Source: Macquaria australasica
Lineage: Eukaryota; Chordata; Actinopteri; Centrarchiformes; Percichthyidae
Assembly (NCBI GenBank): GCA_005408345.1
Contig: SEMN01000227.1
Span: 558,001-622,000 of the forward strand
DNA length: 64,000 nt
Direction: 5' to 3'
Position numbers and translations under genes: made by a program. Positions within the stretch are counted from its first letter, which is position 1. Every line of letters begins with the position of its first letter. Below the pieces are notes generated by a model. The model was not told where the DNA came from and ran no database searches. It worked only from the letters and a program-made list of their open reading frames with translations. This document shows positions 12,600 through 26,300 of the stretch, in pieces.

Positions 12600-12740
12600 T
12601 TCATGCCTCCACATCCAGCAGGCATCCACCGGTATTTTCTAATTAGTCCACAGAGCTTGTAGGAACAGTGGGAGAGTTATTATCAGCCGGCTCCCTCCCA
12701 CACTTACAGCCTATTAATGAGTAGACAATTTGATAGATAT
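12600..12740. other. Candidate conserved non-coding element
   Basis: A non-repetitive block after the CA microsatellite, with TTTTCTAATTAGTCCAC, TTATTATCAGCCGG and CTATTAATGAGTAGACAATT. The homeodomain (TAATTAG, TTAATGAG) and GATA-like cores suggest regulatory DNA. Inference only. Confidence 0.25.
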
Positions 12741-14439
12741 GCCAGCAGTGTGTTCATTATATATATTATTATATAATGTGTCTTTTGAAACTGAGTCATA
12801 CTAAAACCTGAGCCAATCAGAATTTAAATAAGAATTTAATTTAACCTTACCAACAGAATGAATGGCACGGTTTCGGCTTGCTTTGTCATGACAACATTTT
12901 AAATTTTTTACAGGGACCCTGAAATGACCTTGTAAAAAAGAGACATGGTGGTAAATAAGAGCCGAGGAGGTGGAATGTTTTATTTACAGCAAAATAAGTG
13001 TGTATTAATATAGGAGGGGATGTGAAGTTACTTTGCTTGTTTTATATCCTCACATCAGCCTTGACAAACCAAATTCTGCTAAATATTAATTTCAAAACAA
13101 AAATCAAGTGATGTCACTTGAGTCAGCGTCGATTGATTCGGGATGTGGAGTTAGAAAGAAGTGAGCAGCTCAAGGCTACATTAGTTTCTACTAGCATAAC
13201 ACACCCGAATCTCAGACCACACTTTCTGCAGGTAGAGTTGCATTGTGGGTAATGTGTCAGGTGCTGACAAGGAAGAAGAATGTGTGAAATAAAAAGGACA
13301 ATATCTCTGGTTCTACTGCATCGATTTTGATACTTTGATACTGTCCATCATGACTGACAATGTTATAGGACTGCAATGCTAAATTGATCGAAGAGATCAA
13401 AGAGAGATCAGGAAGTCAGATCTATTGGAAGACTTCCGCTGTTGGTACTAACATTTGCTGTTGTGATCTGTCACATTTTTAGCTCTTTGGATGCTTAATT
13501 TGCACATGTAGTGTTGGACGTCTTCTGAATACCTGGACATGTGGTGCCTTTAGGAAATTCATTATCTTTATGATACTCAATTAGATCTTTTTTTTGGTTC
13601 CATTATTTCATTGTGTTTATTTGCAGACAGAATTTCACATAAACACACTCTGCAGTGTGTCCCAGTGGTAGACTAAAGTACTGAACAGAACTGAACCCCA
13701 CACTCTGATGACGTCCCCTGGACAGTCACCACAGGAACATACAGTACATGTGTGTGATCTTGTAAATCCTGAGCCGTCAGTGAGGCTCCTGTGTGTGAAC
13801 ACAGGAATAATAAACCTTCCTGAGTCCTTTAGCTCTCACAGCTCTGATGACTTATTACCAGCTGTATCAAAGCTGAACGCTGCGCTACAGCTCCACAGAG
13901 AGGAGGCTTGACTGGGTTTATGACCGCACTGTGTGTGTGTGTGTGTCAGTTCTTAGAGTGGGTGTGCTTGTGAGTATTTTACTACACGTGCCTATGTGTC
14001 TGAAGAGATACTACAGAAATACAGAATTCACATAAAAAAACATTTCACCCATCTCCCTTCATCCTCTACTTCTCCTTTTCCTGGCTCCTGCCTTACTCAC
14101 ACATATCATGTAGCATGGACAGAGGGCGTGCTGTGCAGTGGACACACGAGAGAAAAGCCACAACTTCAGTTTTCCCTTGACCTTTAGCTGAAAATGGAAA
14201 TAGCCATTAAAAGAAGTTTGTCTGGTTGCATGTGTGTTTGTGTGTATGTGCATGGGTGGGGCATGTGACGTCCATCTGAATTATCCGTCCTGCAAAAGGT
14301 CTCATGTCTATTCTCTGTTTGAAGTAGGCGGCTGCCTACACTGAACTATAATACCACTATTAGAGAAATCTTCCCTGGTAGGTTTTCTAGATTTTGTTAC
14401 CCTTTCAGCAGCCTCTAGAGGCTCCGATATTCATTCATT
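12741..14439. other. Non-coding; possible old repeat at 13225-13400
   Basis: No gene is recognised. The part at 13225-13400 (CATTGTGGGTAATGTGTCAG, then AAAGGACAATATCTCTGGTT) reads like a dispersed fish repeat. A short GT run lies at 13931-13946. The remainder is unremarkable. Confidence 0.35.
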
Positions 14440-15030
14440 ACACAGTGCTGGAAAGAATGAACGTACTGACATGAAGGGTTTATCTCTATGTAAATATGAA
14501 TGTGCTTAGCAAATGTTGTGGCAATCTGTCTATTAGATTATAAAATGTCTTGCATACAAGGTTGACAGGTTGTACTGAGGGTGCTAGGAGAAGGTCATTG
14601 AGCGTCCAAAATGGATGGCGTTCATCCTCTGGGAAGCATGAATGTGTTTTTTAAATTTCATGGCAATTTGTCTGATAGATCATGAAATTGCAGACAAATG
14701 AGTGGAAACCTTGGCCTGATGGTGACACTAGAGGAAAGGTCAAAAGACCACTAGATTCATTCAGGAAGTTTCTTGATTATCTTTCTTTATCTTTAGAGTT
14801 AGAAGATCTAAAACACACAGAAAATGCACCACTGTGGGAAATGGTGAGATTAAGTGAAAATATATGTCCCCAAATTGATACCAAATTCAAATTTCATGGC
14901 AATCTCAGTCAAGATACATTTCCCTGGACCAAAGGGGTAGGACAGATGGACCAACCAACATTGCAATCCCCTTTCCCCGTTGTGCATCAGAAATACACCT
15001 CATCACAAATCAAAAGGTCAGGCTGCAACA
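14440..15030. repeat. Old interspersed repeat, family A copy 2
   Basis: It shares the phrases CATCCTCTGGGAAGCATGAA, TTTCATGGCAATTTGTCTGA, CTGATGGTGACACTAGAGGA and GGACCAAAGGGG with the copy at 11.5-12.1 kb. The phrases occur twice in succession here, which suggests a local duplication or two fragments. It is very diverged and carries no functional gene; the 123-codon open frame in it is chance. Confidence 0.5.
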
Positions 15031-16329
15031 GTGAAACATCCTCTGACTACTAATTGGCATGCTGTAGATTTGCCCTGTTTGACTTCTGATGGTGGAGTAT
15101 GGTCACTACTCAGAAAGATTCTTTATCATCAGTAACAACAACTGACACATTAAAACTTAAAAGTGAGAGACCACTGTGCTATCCAAATGGAGCATCATCC
15201 TCTCACCAGCTTTCTACAAACAAAAGACCCACACTGTGCAGAATACAACAGAATACAACAACTACAACAGCCACTGTACACAGCCATAGTTTACTTTGCA
15301 TTTTTGCAGAATCTTCCTCTTATTCACCCTGTATGCACTGATTTTGTGGTCAAAAAACAGGGCTAATTTGGGGTAAAAAGTGACAATTCTTTAGACGTCA
15401 AGGTTACATCTAACTCTAGTTTCAACAGCATTTAAATCACTATATCAAGGTGAAGCATGTCCTAACTACATAATGGAAATATAGTCATTGAAATGCTTTT
15501 GAAAGTATGTAAGCTAGACATCTTAAGAACCTTCACTTTCACAAATTCAGCCCAGTTTTGACCTGGTCATCTAGACACTGGGCTATGATGAGTCACTACC
15601 ACTTGGCTACTACTTTGTCAACCTGTCAACCTTTATAGCATGTTGAATTTTAAAATCCTCATGACTCATTCAGTTTCTGACTCAATATATGCAATATGTA
15701 CACTGATAATATTATACTTGTGTCCAAACATTAGCAGTGCACACTTAGATTATTCTGCATAACATGCATTTTTTTGTAGGGACTGTCTGCTAAATGCTGT
15801 CCCTGCCACTTTCAAAATCCTACTTTACTACCTTGTTCTTGGAAATGGAGCAAAAGGGCAACAACAGTTCAGAAGACAAGCAGTAAGGATTGCAGTTAAT
15901 ATCAGGTAAATTATATATACATAATGTGGATACACCGTACTGTATGAAATAGAAAGGAAGTGTATTGAATTGATACTTGCAGTAAGCACACACAGTATGT
16001 TACATACATACAATATGCTGTTTGGCAGCTAAAGTCGAGGAGATTAATTGTAGCAGAGAGGTGGGTAATTCATCATTGTTGCTTGTCAGTTTAACCTCGA
16101 TCAGTGTTGGCATTGATTCTATGTGAACGTGTGTTTGTGCATGTGCGCACATAAGGTGAGTGTGTGTGTTATCACAGTAGCATAGTGACTAGAACGGCAA
16201 AAAAATAAGTCATGTGTGCTAACAGCAAAGTTCAAACACAATGATTTGACAAAAGATTAACCTTGCAGCTCTTCACAGACTCACAGGCTCATGAGTCAGC
16301 GTCAGCTGGCAGTTCGATAGCTTCTAATC
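15031..16329. other. Non-coding, nothing recognised
   Basis: AT-rich DNA with scattered short GT runs near 16130-16170. No open frame resembles a protein and no repeat boundary is visible. Confidence 0.4.
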
Positions 16330-16520
16330 TGCTCTGAATACACAGTGACAGACAGAGATAGAAAGACAGGAAGAAGAGAAGGAATGTTAAAATTGAGATA
16401 CGATGGAGGACATAATGAAATGATGAGCTGAGGGCTAGAAAGATAATGAGGTGAGGCTGGAAAATGAAATGATGAGCAGAGAAGCTGAGGGTAGAAAGAG
16501 ACATGAGTGGAGTGAGCAGA
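16330..16520. repeat. Purine-rich tract
   Basis: The + strand is A/G biased (GACAGACAGAGATAGAAAGA, GAAGAAGAGAAGGAATG). The overlapping minus-strand open frames of about 106 codons are artefacts of this bias. Confidence 0.55.
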
Positions 16521-17002
16521 GCAAAAAAGAAATGATGAAGCTTCTCCGTTTCTTCCGCCGAGGGGATTAACACAAAAAAGCAGCAGCTCTCGCTCGTCTC
16601 CCTCCCCATTCAACAGTCCCAATCCTGTCCCAGTCCCTGCATAGCATTGTGGGAAAGTTACAGTGTGTAGCGTGTGGGTGGATAAGACAACCCTCGTCCT
16701 CCCCCAGTGACCTTTAAGATGTACTGTTGTTCTCTTCTGATCTAGCGTTACATTTTCATGTCAGCCAGCACCCTTTTACTATGAAACAGAAAGAATATTC
16801 TGAAGCTCGCGGATTCAACGGAGGTGATTGACAGTTGGTCAACAAGTACAAGCAAGGTACTGGTTATCTGCAGGTGAGGAGACCCGATCCTAAAGTGTGT
16901 ACAGTATGGTGGCAACTGAAGAGCTAAAGAGTCCTTTATAATATTTTGTTTATTCATGCATTATAGATAAGTCAAACATGAATCACAAAAACGCTCACTA
17001 CT

Positions 17003-17325
17003 TATTGCTACCAGTAGCAGTAACTGTCCACTAGTAACTGCTACTGCTAACTGCCAGCGCTACTGCTGTGTTGATGCTTCTAACTACTTTTGCTGGAGCT
17101 AGCTAACTGCTATTAGTACTGCTACCTGCTTTCAATGCCATGTTGCTGCTGATAAATGCTACCGCTACTGCTAACAACTGCTACTGCTGTTAACTACTGT
17201 TGCTGCAGCTAATATTTTTAACTTCCAACAGCTTTCGCTATTGTTAACTACTGTTGCTTCTGCTAACTGATTTTGCTGCTGTCGCTAACTATCGCCATTA
17301 CTGCTAATTGCTATTGCTAGCCAGT
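17003..17325. repeat. Degenerate CTACTGCTAACT minisatellite
   Basis: About 320 bp are built from variants of CTACTGCTAACT, such as AACTGCTACTGCTAACTGCC, TTAACTACTGTTGCTGCAGC and ATTACTGCTAATTGCTATTG. The units mix CTGCTA and TAACT modules without a fixed period, so this is an old, drifted array. It has no coding potential. Confidence 0.75.
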
Positions 17326-18119
17326 GGCCACAGCTTTACTACAAGCTGAAAAGCAAGACCCTGCTGTCGTCTTGCACAATTTTGCTGCACTGCAAAGTTG
17401 AGTATATGCTCTGAACTGACAATCATTTACACCTCAGTATCTCAGGCATGCACAGTCCAAGGCTCAAAGGCCAAATCAAAAGGGATGTCAGACCATTCCC
17501 TGGTCCTCTATTTAATATTCGATATTAGCAAACCAAGTCAGGGAAAGGGGATGACATTCAGTAAAGTTCATGAGTTGGATTTGAATCCTCAACCGAAAGA
17601 AAGCCCTACATATTTTCATGTTGAGGCGTAAGGTTTATTTTTTTCTTTGTGAAACAAAAATGAGAACTTCTTTTCATAGCTGACCAGATGAATCAAGAGG
17701 AATATAAGCCTTTATTGAGTATTAAATCAACTAAGGTTGAGGAGGAAAGATTTCAATGAAGCTGGTACTCTCAGGCTTGCCAGGCTCGCTTCGCCTTCTG
17801 GTATCACTGAAGCCAAAATGAGGCCTGCTTGCTCTGTGTTCAGGGGTTTGCATTCCTTTGAATGCGAGTTATTACGGATGCCAACATTTATCTGCTGGTA
17901 AAAAAAAAAAAAAAAAAAAGAGGCAAAAAATATTTGAAATTAATGCTTTTGGAGCTCTGGCTGCAGCGAGTGTAAGGGTATTAGGGTTTTATCTGGGTTT
18001 AAAATACATCCAGGGGGGAACCCAGGGCAGCTGCAGCCAAGCAGGAGGGGGAGGAGGAGACTGCAAAGAGAAACTACGGGGCCGATAAATGTTTAAAACG
18101 CTGACAGAATGTTATTTGT
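17326..18119. other. Non-coding with A20 run and possible conserved patch
   Basis: An uninterrupted A20 lies at 17900-17919. The block at 17920-18090 (AAATTAATGCTTTTGGAGCT, AGGGTATTAGGG, GGGGGAACCCAGGGCAGC) is non-repetitive and could be conserved regulatory DNA. No gene is recognised. Confidence 0.35.
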
Positions 18120-19599
18120 TGACATTTACCCACAGAGGGCCCCAGATGTTTCAAGCACGACAGGGTAGCATTCACCATATTTCTGACTGGTGGGGGGGGG
18201 GTTAAATACTGTCTTCAGCAAAGGGCACACGCCGCTGTTCCATAGACCTGCCGGTACTGCACACAAAACCCAAATCAGCCAACTGTTCATGCCAACAATG
18301 AGTCTCATATGAAGAACAGAATATAGAACAAATGAATAGTAAACATCTCCAGAAGTGGTCCAACCAAGGGCATAGGTTTGTTTCATTTTATTATTCAGTC
18401 TGACATCCTGTTCACGTTAGCCTTTTTTTGTTTGGGAGATGGTGATATTTTGCCCTAAGCAAGTGACCTCCTCGTCTACTTCATTTACTGTCGACGCATC
18501 GAAGATAAATTACGATTTAGGAGTCGTTATTTCTTTAAGTCGACTCAGAGCAACCTCTACAGCTGCATCTCACCCACGCTTGTTGCCATTTTTCTGGCTC
18601 TGGCACAAGAAGTTGACCTTACCATTCTTAATCCTGCCTACAAAGCTCTGATTGGCATGGTTGTTTTCCGACCAGGAAACAGCTGTCAATAAACACAACA
18701 CCAGAGATCTGTAACTGGGCTATAAACCTGACGACAATTTATAATATATTTCCCTCATTAACAAAAATTAAATTCTTGTATCAAGAGCACTGTCCTCGGG
18801 CTTAAATAGGATAAATGTTTTGTCTTAGCTTAATTTTAGGAGAATAGTATTATAACACAATGTTTGAGTGTGTATGTGTATGTATCTAGATTATCTTATC
18901 CGTTTTTTTTTTTTTTATCAACACAGGCTGGACAAGATGTTAGCTGAAACTGTGAATGTATAAAAGTTGATGGGACAAAACTGGGATTTTGAAAAGGGAC
19001 AGGGGCGTGTTTCCCTTATCCCTTGGGTACACCATTGGGCCCAACACATGGGTGAATAAAATATACAGCTCTCTTTTTGTATTGACCAATGGGTTTGTAA
19101 TTTGATAGTGAGATGTTTTAGTAAAATGTGATCTGTGGATTCTGAGTTGTTTGATGGACAGATTAAAAAACTAAAATAGAGGGTAGGAGAGGAGGGATAT
19201 GGTGGTATCAAATAAATCCTGAATGGCTAGGGAAGAACAAAACAGAATAAAAATAGTCTAAGAGTCGGGGTATCTGTTATGACAGAGACAGATAAAGACG
19301 GAGAAAGTGAAAAAGAGTGGCAAAGAGCATGACTGAGGAAGCATGAAAGGTATACAGCAGCAAGTCGAAACTAGAAAAAGAGTGGGGTAAGAGTGTAAAC
19401 ATAGGAGAGTGAGAAAGACTACAAGAGACAGCGGAAGAATGAGTGATGGAAGGTAAGAAGAAGAAAGAAGGAAAGAGGACAAGTGACAGACAGAGAAAGC
19501 ACAACAGAGATCCTAAACCTGCTGCAGGGGTTTCTGGGTAAAAAGCATCAATAATCTCTTTCTTTTTTTCCCTCCTTCTCTTTTTCTTTCTCTTCTCCA
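18120..19599. other. Non-coding with purine-rich tract 19260-19500
   Basis: The + strand at 19260-19500 is purine-biased (GAGACAGATAAAGACGGAGA, GAAGAAGAAAGAAGGAAAG), and the minus-strand frames over it are low complexity. The rest is AT-rich spacer with a T run at 18904-18916. Confidence 0.45.
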
Positions 19600-19830
19600 T
19601 CCTTCATCCTCGGGATGTTTTTCAGACTCCAGGATTTTATCATTCTTCTCCCCGAGGGACTTATTCCAGTTTAAAATCATTGATACTGATTACCCCGGGC
19701 CCTGTCATATTGATTTTTGAGATTTATTGTTGGCCGACTCCTTAGCAGAGGTCCCTGGCCCCTGTGTCCCCAAGCTGGCAGTTATTTGTTAAACACTCTC
19801 CCTTCCTGACAAGGGACACGCCGAACTACG
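19600..19830. other. Candidate conserved non-coding element
   Basis: A non-repetitive, balanced block with GAGGGACTTATTCCAGTTTA, AATCATTGATACTGATTACC and CCAAGCTGGCAGTTATTTGT. ATTGAT and TTGT-type cores suggest PBX- or SOX-like sites. Only inferred. Confidence 0.25.
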
Positions 19831-22800
19831 TGCAAACACACACGCATACACTCGTACATAAACAAGCTTAACATGTAGAGCAAAGAGTTACTGCCATTGC
19901 TGCATTCACACTATGAGCAGTTTAGTAGATAGACTGACCTATTGCAACTCCAGGGAATACATGTACTCAGGTACTTGTTTTTTCTCAAAAGGTACATTGT
20001 TTTGATGTGTTGACTAGATACGATCAATACCAAGCCCCGCTCATTTGACCCTCAACACTCCAATTGCAGATGAGCAACAAGTCGGACGACCTTGGACAAC
20101 TTTTCTGGAGTGTGTTCCAGCTGAAATATCAACAGATGTGTCTGATAGTTTTGATTAAACAGCAACTTGTTTTACATGTAAACGCTGGAATCCACACACC
20201 AGGGGGCACTGCAGAAAGAGGGAAATAACTTCATGTTGTACACCATCAGCATGGCAAGGGTTCAAAGCTTCAAATGAAGTGTTTGTCAGATTGTTGAACA
20301 GCGTCTGAAACCCCCATCCTCCCTCTTCTTTCCAACAGTGGAATCAGAGGGAGCTGCACCTGACAATTCCTGTAACTTCTGAACTAGATAATCCGACAGT
20401 CACAACCACTTAACCTAGCAAGTGGCCATGGGGTGCAGAGGTGCGAAAGCGGACTGGGTTTGGTCTCACCCCCCTCTAGCGTGACCATTTGGAACAGGTA
20501 TAAACACTGTATGCTTTTAGATATATTCAGCCACTCACCAGTTTGTACGAGCTAGTTCATTTGAAGCATCTTGGCACCTTAAGGGCCGGGTTATGCTAGA
20601 AAAGAGCTAGTTTGTGCAATGTGTTGTCCAACCACGTCAAAAGGCAAAAGTGTTTATACCTTTTCCAAACGTCCATACTCAAAGGTGAAAAGCCAGCCAT
20701 CATATAGAGGCACGAGACTCGTTTAAATATGGGGATAACAGCGCATTTTTTTAGTCTCTCCTGGAAGGCATTCATAGTGTTGCACTCAGTTGTAAAAATA
20801 ATTTACCTATAGTGACAAAGATTGTTGTATGCCGAATCAAAAAAGAGAAGTTGAGAGAAAAGTTTAAAGCCAGCTTTAAAACTCTGCTTACTTTCTCACC
20901 TCCACACACCTGGCTGATTGCTGTGTGAAGTGGGTGTGAATGTCGGATTGTTACCTTCCCCCCAATTCTGATGTTGGAAAGGTGTCGGGTGAGGGGGCGT
21001 CCGCACCTGTTCTACCTACCGACAAGCACTTCTGATGAATTATACAAGCGCCTTAACACTATCGTTTCCACCTGAACCGTGGTGAGGGGTGTGTGAATGG
21101 TGCAACACAGGGCCTGAAGCCTCTAGGGGCCTCCCAGTCCTGTAGTGCCTCACGACAGAATCTGTAGGGTTGTGATTCTATCCACTGAAAAGCATGTTCC
21201 ATCCAAGCCTCATTACACACATGTTATTGCTGAGTTTGCTGCCAAGAAAGCAAGAAAGTGCATAGAATTTGTTTTGTGAATGGAGACACCGTCACCTAAA
21301 CACAACTAACTAAAATAAAATAAATAAGAACAAACTACCATGTTAAATTTATTGTTTCCCATTGATTCACACTGAATATAAATCAACAATAGCTTTTACT
21401 ACTTACAGGGCAGTGCTCTAATTTGAGATAATTTGAATATATTATTAACTGCTATCTCTCCATATAAATATCAGTCCTCCTAATTCTGCAACGCTGGATA
21501 CTAAAATATGTCCCAGTTCAATGGCTGCTGTTAAAAAAATGCTGCATTATTTTAGAAGACATAATCAGTGTATGATTGGCAGCCTTCACTATCCCAAAGT
21601 CCACTGTGTGTCACTTCTGTAAAGCAGCATTGAAGCGATCCTTATCAACTGGTAAGTTCAAGGGCTGGATTCACCAGAGTTAAACATCTATAAAGGAAAC
21701 ATGGTTTAATTCAAATGACAAACAGGCTACTCTCCCAAAAGCCTCATTGAACCGCACAGCTCTTCTGTTCTTTCTTGACTCTTCTCTACTTTGTGTCATT
21801 CTCCTTATCCATCTGATCGTCCAGCTGCTAGCAGTAGATTTACTCCTTTACTCTCCTCTGAACACACTACCTGTTTTCTGTCTCCTTCCTCAGGTTCATT
21901 GTCAGCAGTAAGAACGAAGTAATGAAAGAAGGAAACTGACCTGTTTTCCCCGATCTGTGCGTGAAGGTCAAATAGTGAGGAGAGTCAGGTGGATAATAAC
22001 AGGAGAAGAAGAAAATGGAGCTTAAGTGGCTGCTGCTGCTGCTACAATGTGTGTTTATGCGTATGAGAATGTGTGTGGTTCATATATTTGTTTGTGGTTA
22101 TGAATGACTGCCTGGGCATTTTCATGTTTGCATTTGTACGTTTGAATCCATGTGTTTATGTAGATAATTCTTCATACATCACGTATATCTCTCTGCGATG
22201 GCAGTGGTCACGTTATATTATTGTATTTTTGTTGTGGTGGCTGGATTAGAGAGCAAAGAAAAAAATGCAGTGATAATGATTAATGAAGCTTCTTTTGAGC
22301 GTGTGTGCATTTTGAATTCTTTACATAATGAAAGGCACGTTGGACACACGACTGCAAGATGCCTGGAGCTCAAACACAGTGTGAAAAATGTTCAGGCTCA
22401 TTGAAACCATCTGAAGAGACACTTCCTGCTGCAAGAAACAGAGAGACTCTTGTGCACACTCTGAAGGAATCTACGAACCTGCAAACTAACCCAAACCAAA
22501 ACACACATTTGCTTTCTTATTCTCAGTCCTGAGCACACACATACACAGACCCAATGTATGTTAGTACACTTTTCCTGAATGGCCTCACGATGCAGCAGGG
22601 TTTGTTCACAGTCGTCATCACGATGCTAATGTGGTGTGCGAGGTCACAGGAGCAGGATGGGACTCTCCTGGGAGTAACATGACCTAAACCGGCCTGCATC
22701 GCATCACAACCTGCATGACTAATGAAAAACAAAAATAACAAGCCAGGCTGCTGAGTTCCCAACAGGCGTCTGCTGTCAGACCATTAGCAGTGTGGGGCTG

Positions 22801-22941
22801 GTGTTAGAGGGTAACTGGTACAACATAGCACTCAGGCCACATGCAGTGTCACAGAGAAATAATATGTGTTTGTGTTTTTAATTAGCTAAACATTTCAATT
22901 TGTTTTTAAGGAGGAATATTAGTTCAGTTCTGCAGACATTA
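19831..22941. other. Non-coding, nothing recognised
   Basis: AT-rich DNA without a recognisable gene. It contains short CAG/CTG-type and GT-type microsatellite fragments near 22030-22080 only. Confidence 0.4.
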
Positions 22942-23313
22942 ACCGTGTTTCCATTGAAATGAGTTTTAAGCAAACTTTTGAAATGTTGCAAAAAACAAAT
23001 GAGAATCAGGTGCGTTTCCATCAACTGGTTTGGAGTGAATAAACTAGACTTGTTGCAAAGCATAGTTTGGTCAGAAGTTGGTGGTATAGGCTACGCTTTA
23101 CTCATGGCTGTAATCCACCAGTAAACAGAGTAGAAGAAGTAGAGGCTGCGAACCAGAAACAAAACAAGTGGCCTTGGCCATCTAACCCATCTACAGGAGA
23201 AACATGGAGAGAGGTCCTCAGGAATTTGTTTCAATTGGGCAAGTTTGAATTGTTCTTTCATGTCAGCTAGTGTCGGCCATGGTTCATGCTGTCCGGAGAC
23301 GAAGACAAATGAA
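22942..23313 (+). mobile_element. Repeat family B copy 1, miniature-element-like
   Basis: It begins CCGTGTTTCCATTG and contains GGTGCGTTTCCATCAACTGG, TTACTCATGGCTGTAATCCA and CATGTCAGCTAGTGTCGGCC, ending near GAGACGAAGACAAAT. The same sequence occurs in reverse orientation at 41.1-41.5 kb with about 80-85% identity by eye. The longer relative has short inverted ends, so this looks like a non-autonomous DNA element truncated at its right end. Confidence 0.7.
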
Positions 23314-26300
23314 TGCACCTGTGCTGACTGGTCCTATACCTGACCCTAGATTGAGAATTGCAGATTTGGGAAGGCTAACAAATGTTTTTAGACTAATGAA
23401 TGCCTTATCACAGGCACGTGAATGCAACATCAACAAGGATTTTCGTGTCCCTGAACTCAACTACATTACCACACAGTGATGATGTAACTTGACAAAAAAT
23501 TAAGAATACATGCTGTTCACTGTGACAGATTTTGTATCTCAAGCAGGTTTCAGAACTCTGCAATGCACTGTAGTGAACCAAAGGGTCCCTGCAGGAAAAA
23601 TGCTTTAATCATAAATCATGTTGCCTCTTTTGGAAAGCCTTTGCCTTTACGATGTTCAAAGTGCATCTAAATATCAGAATGTTTTGAGATGTTTGGCCCG
23701 ACAAAACTGAGGATTTGTAAAATTAGCAGCCAAAAGCTGACAGCATACAATGAGCTGCTCACCCGTCTTCAAAGAAAGTTACCTTGATTCTTTGGTCCAC
23801 CACCTATTAAATCATATCTGGTTAGTATTGGCCATGCCCATTTCTGCCTACACAACTGACATTTACATTTTTTTCAAAACACTTGTTACCACTATGACAA
23901 CAAATGTCATCCAACATTCACCAATTTGTGTAACCTAACATTCCAAAGAAAATGTTGTTTTTTAATATTTCATACCATTTACCTATTGTTACCATTTCTT
24001 TTAGGTGTGACTGATGGGACAAACTGCCGACAATTTTACACCTTTTAACACCTTTTTGCAATTGCAACCAAACTGAGATGACAGAAGCACAAATCATAAT
24101 TCAGTCGTCATTATTCTGGTCCACTGATATTCCCAGGATTTGGCTATTCTTCAAAAAGAATGACTTCTAAACATTTTCTGTTGTTAAAATAGAAGATGGC
24201 AAGAGATATGTGCCCTCTGAGTGTTTTCTTATAATCACCAGGAAATTAATGTGAATGTTTACAAAATGCAGCTGGGACCTTTTGCTTGAAATGAAATGCT
24301 TGAGAAGAGTGATATCACATAAGAGAATGACTTTTGGTCTGTTATTAAGAATTCTGGTCAAGTACAAACAAAGATGAGAACAGTTTGAGTAATGAATTCA
24401 ATCATTCCGTGTAACTCAAAAACCAATTGTTAAAATTTAGATGATAGAGACAGAGAGAAGAGATCATATTTGCTCTGCTATATTCAACTGAAATATTAAA
24501 GTGTTTGTGCATCATTTTATATGCAATTGCCTTCAATTCAGACTCATATATTACATGTCTTTGGGATCTTGACTAATTTAAAATAAGTTCTGTGGGTTTA
24601 AACAGTTCACAGCATGCATTTATAATGATGGAACCACTGATGGCACTGCAGGGTTGAAGATGTTAATTGGCCCAATTATCAGTGTCATTCACACAGGTAG
24701 TTATGTGCCTGTAATGATCATTATGGCATAAATTGGTCTGTCTCATCTTGTTACTCGCATTAATCTAATGTGAATTCAGTAAACATCACATGATCATGAC
24801 TAATTTTCAGGAATTAGTGTTCCCAATCCAAATAATTCAAACACTTATGAGCTTATCAGACGAAACAAACAAAGTGATTGGGACTGAAATGAGCGCTAAA
24901 TAGAGTTTTGTGCAGAGGAGCCGGAAACGTGGGTGAAGATATGAAAAAAGATGATGTAAGTCAGAGTGAAGATCCAATCGTCATTGATTATAGTGAACTC
25001 TTCTATTTGAATGATTGCATTGTATTCAAAGTCTGCATTTTTAGAAACTGTCAGCTAATATGTCAAAATAGGTGTCAGAAAGAAGCAGAAAGAGTGGGGG
25101 AGAAGTGAGAGACAGTGGCGGGAGGGGGGCAAGGAGGAGAAAGAAACGGGGGTGATGCAGAGAAACCAGAACAATAGACAAAGAAACTGAAACGAAAAAT
25201 AAGACAAAAACAGTGAACAAAGAAGAAAGACACAGGCTTTGTTCTCTTCTACACAGCATCATTACACTGTGGTAAGAATCATGGGGAGAATGCCATTCCT
25301 TTGAAAAGGCAACAATGCCGCAGTAACACTGGTGTTTCACTCTGCAAGTCACAATGACTGGATTTTTTTCCTCATGCTGTCAACTGATTCTCCATTTTAT
25401 CATTCGCACTGAGATACAGAAACATTTCAAGTGGGTTGTGTCTTGTATTTTCTCACTAATCACTTAAACTGCCATTAAAGCATACACTCTTCATTTAAGA
25501 CATAATACTTCAACTTGTCACCAAGCAACAAATGACTCACACATATTTTGCAGAGCGAGTGAGGGATGTGACCTCCACCCTCGTATCTGATATTAATAAA
25601 AGTCCTATATATCAGCCCAAAGTCTCTGTCTGCCTCTGCCATACTGCAAACTTTTTGCCACATTTCAAGTCAACCAGTGACGTCTGATACTCAAAAGATA
25701 GATTTTGGGGAGAGTAGCACTTTAACAGGAACAAAATACCCTGCTAGGAAAGATTGTGTATTAAATTGTGCTTAAAATGATCATAAAAAGTCACAAATCT
25801 AACCTGTTATAATCTGTACAAAACAAATCTCTTCTCTTTTTTAAATGCCACCAGTAAATATAAGTGAAATGTCTTTCTGTCTTCCTGAATGTGTGAATTT
25901 CATGTCTTCTTCTGGAGTTTGAAAGTTAATCTGAGCAGTTCAAATGCCAAGTTGTCATGCCGGACTGTGTTCGTCTGACAGGCAGATTTGTCATTGTGGC
26001 GTGTGGCCATGCAGCCTCGGACGCCCTGATGGATTGTGGGACTGAAGGCCACTGTGGTATCACCCTCTCCCTGCCTCCCTGCCCTGAAGTGGATACTGAA
26101 AAGCAGCCTGGATTCTCCTCTCTGCCCTGATGATTACAGATCATAAACCAAACACTTCTCTTGTCTTACTCCTCTCCCTCATCTTGTCCCCTTTTCCTCA
26201 TCTTCCTCATCTTCCGTTTCTTTCTTTTCTCCTCCCTTGTCTTCTAGCAGTGAAAACAAATAAATGCAACAGTAATTCAATGCGCCATCAGATCTCATAT

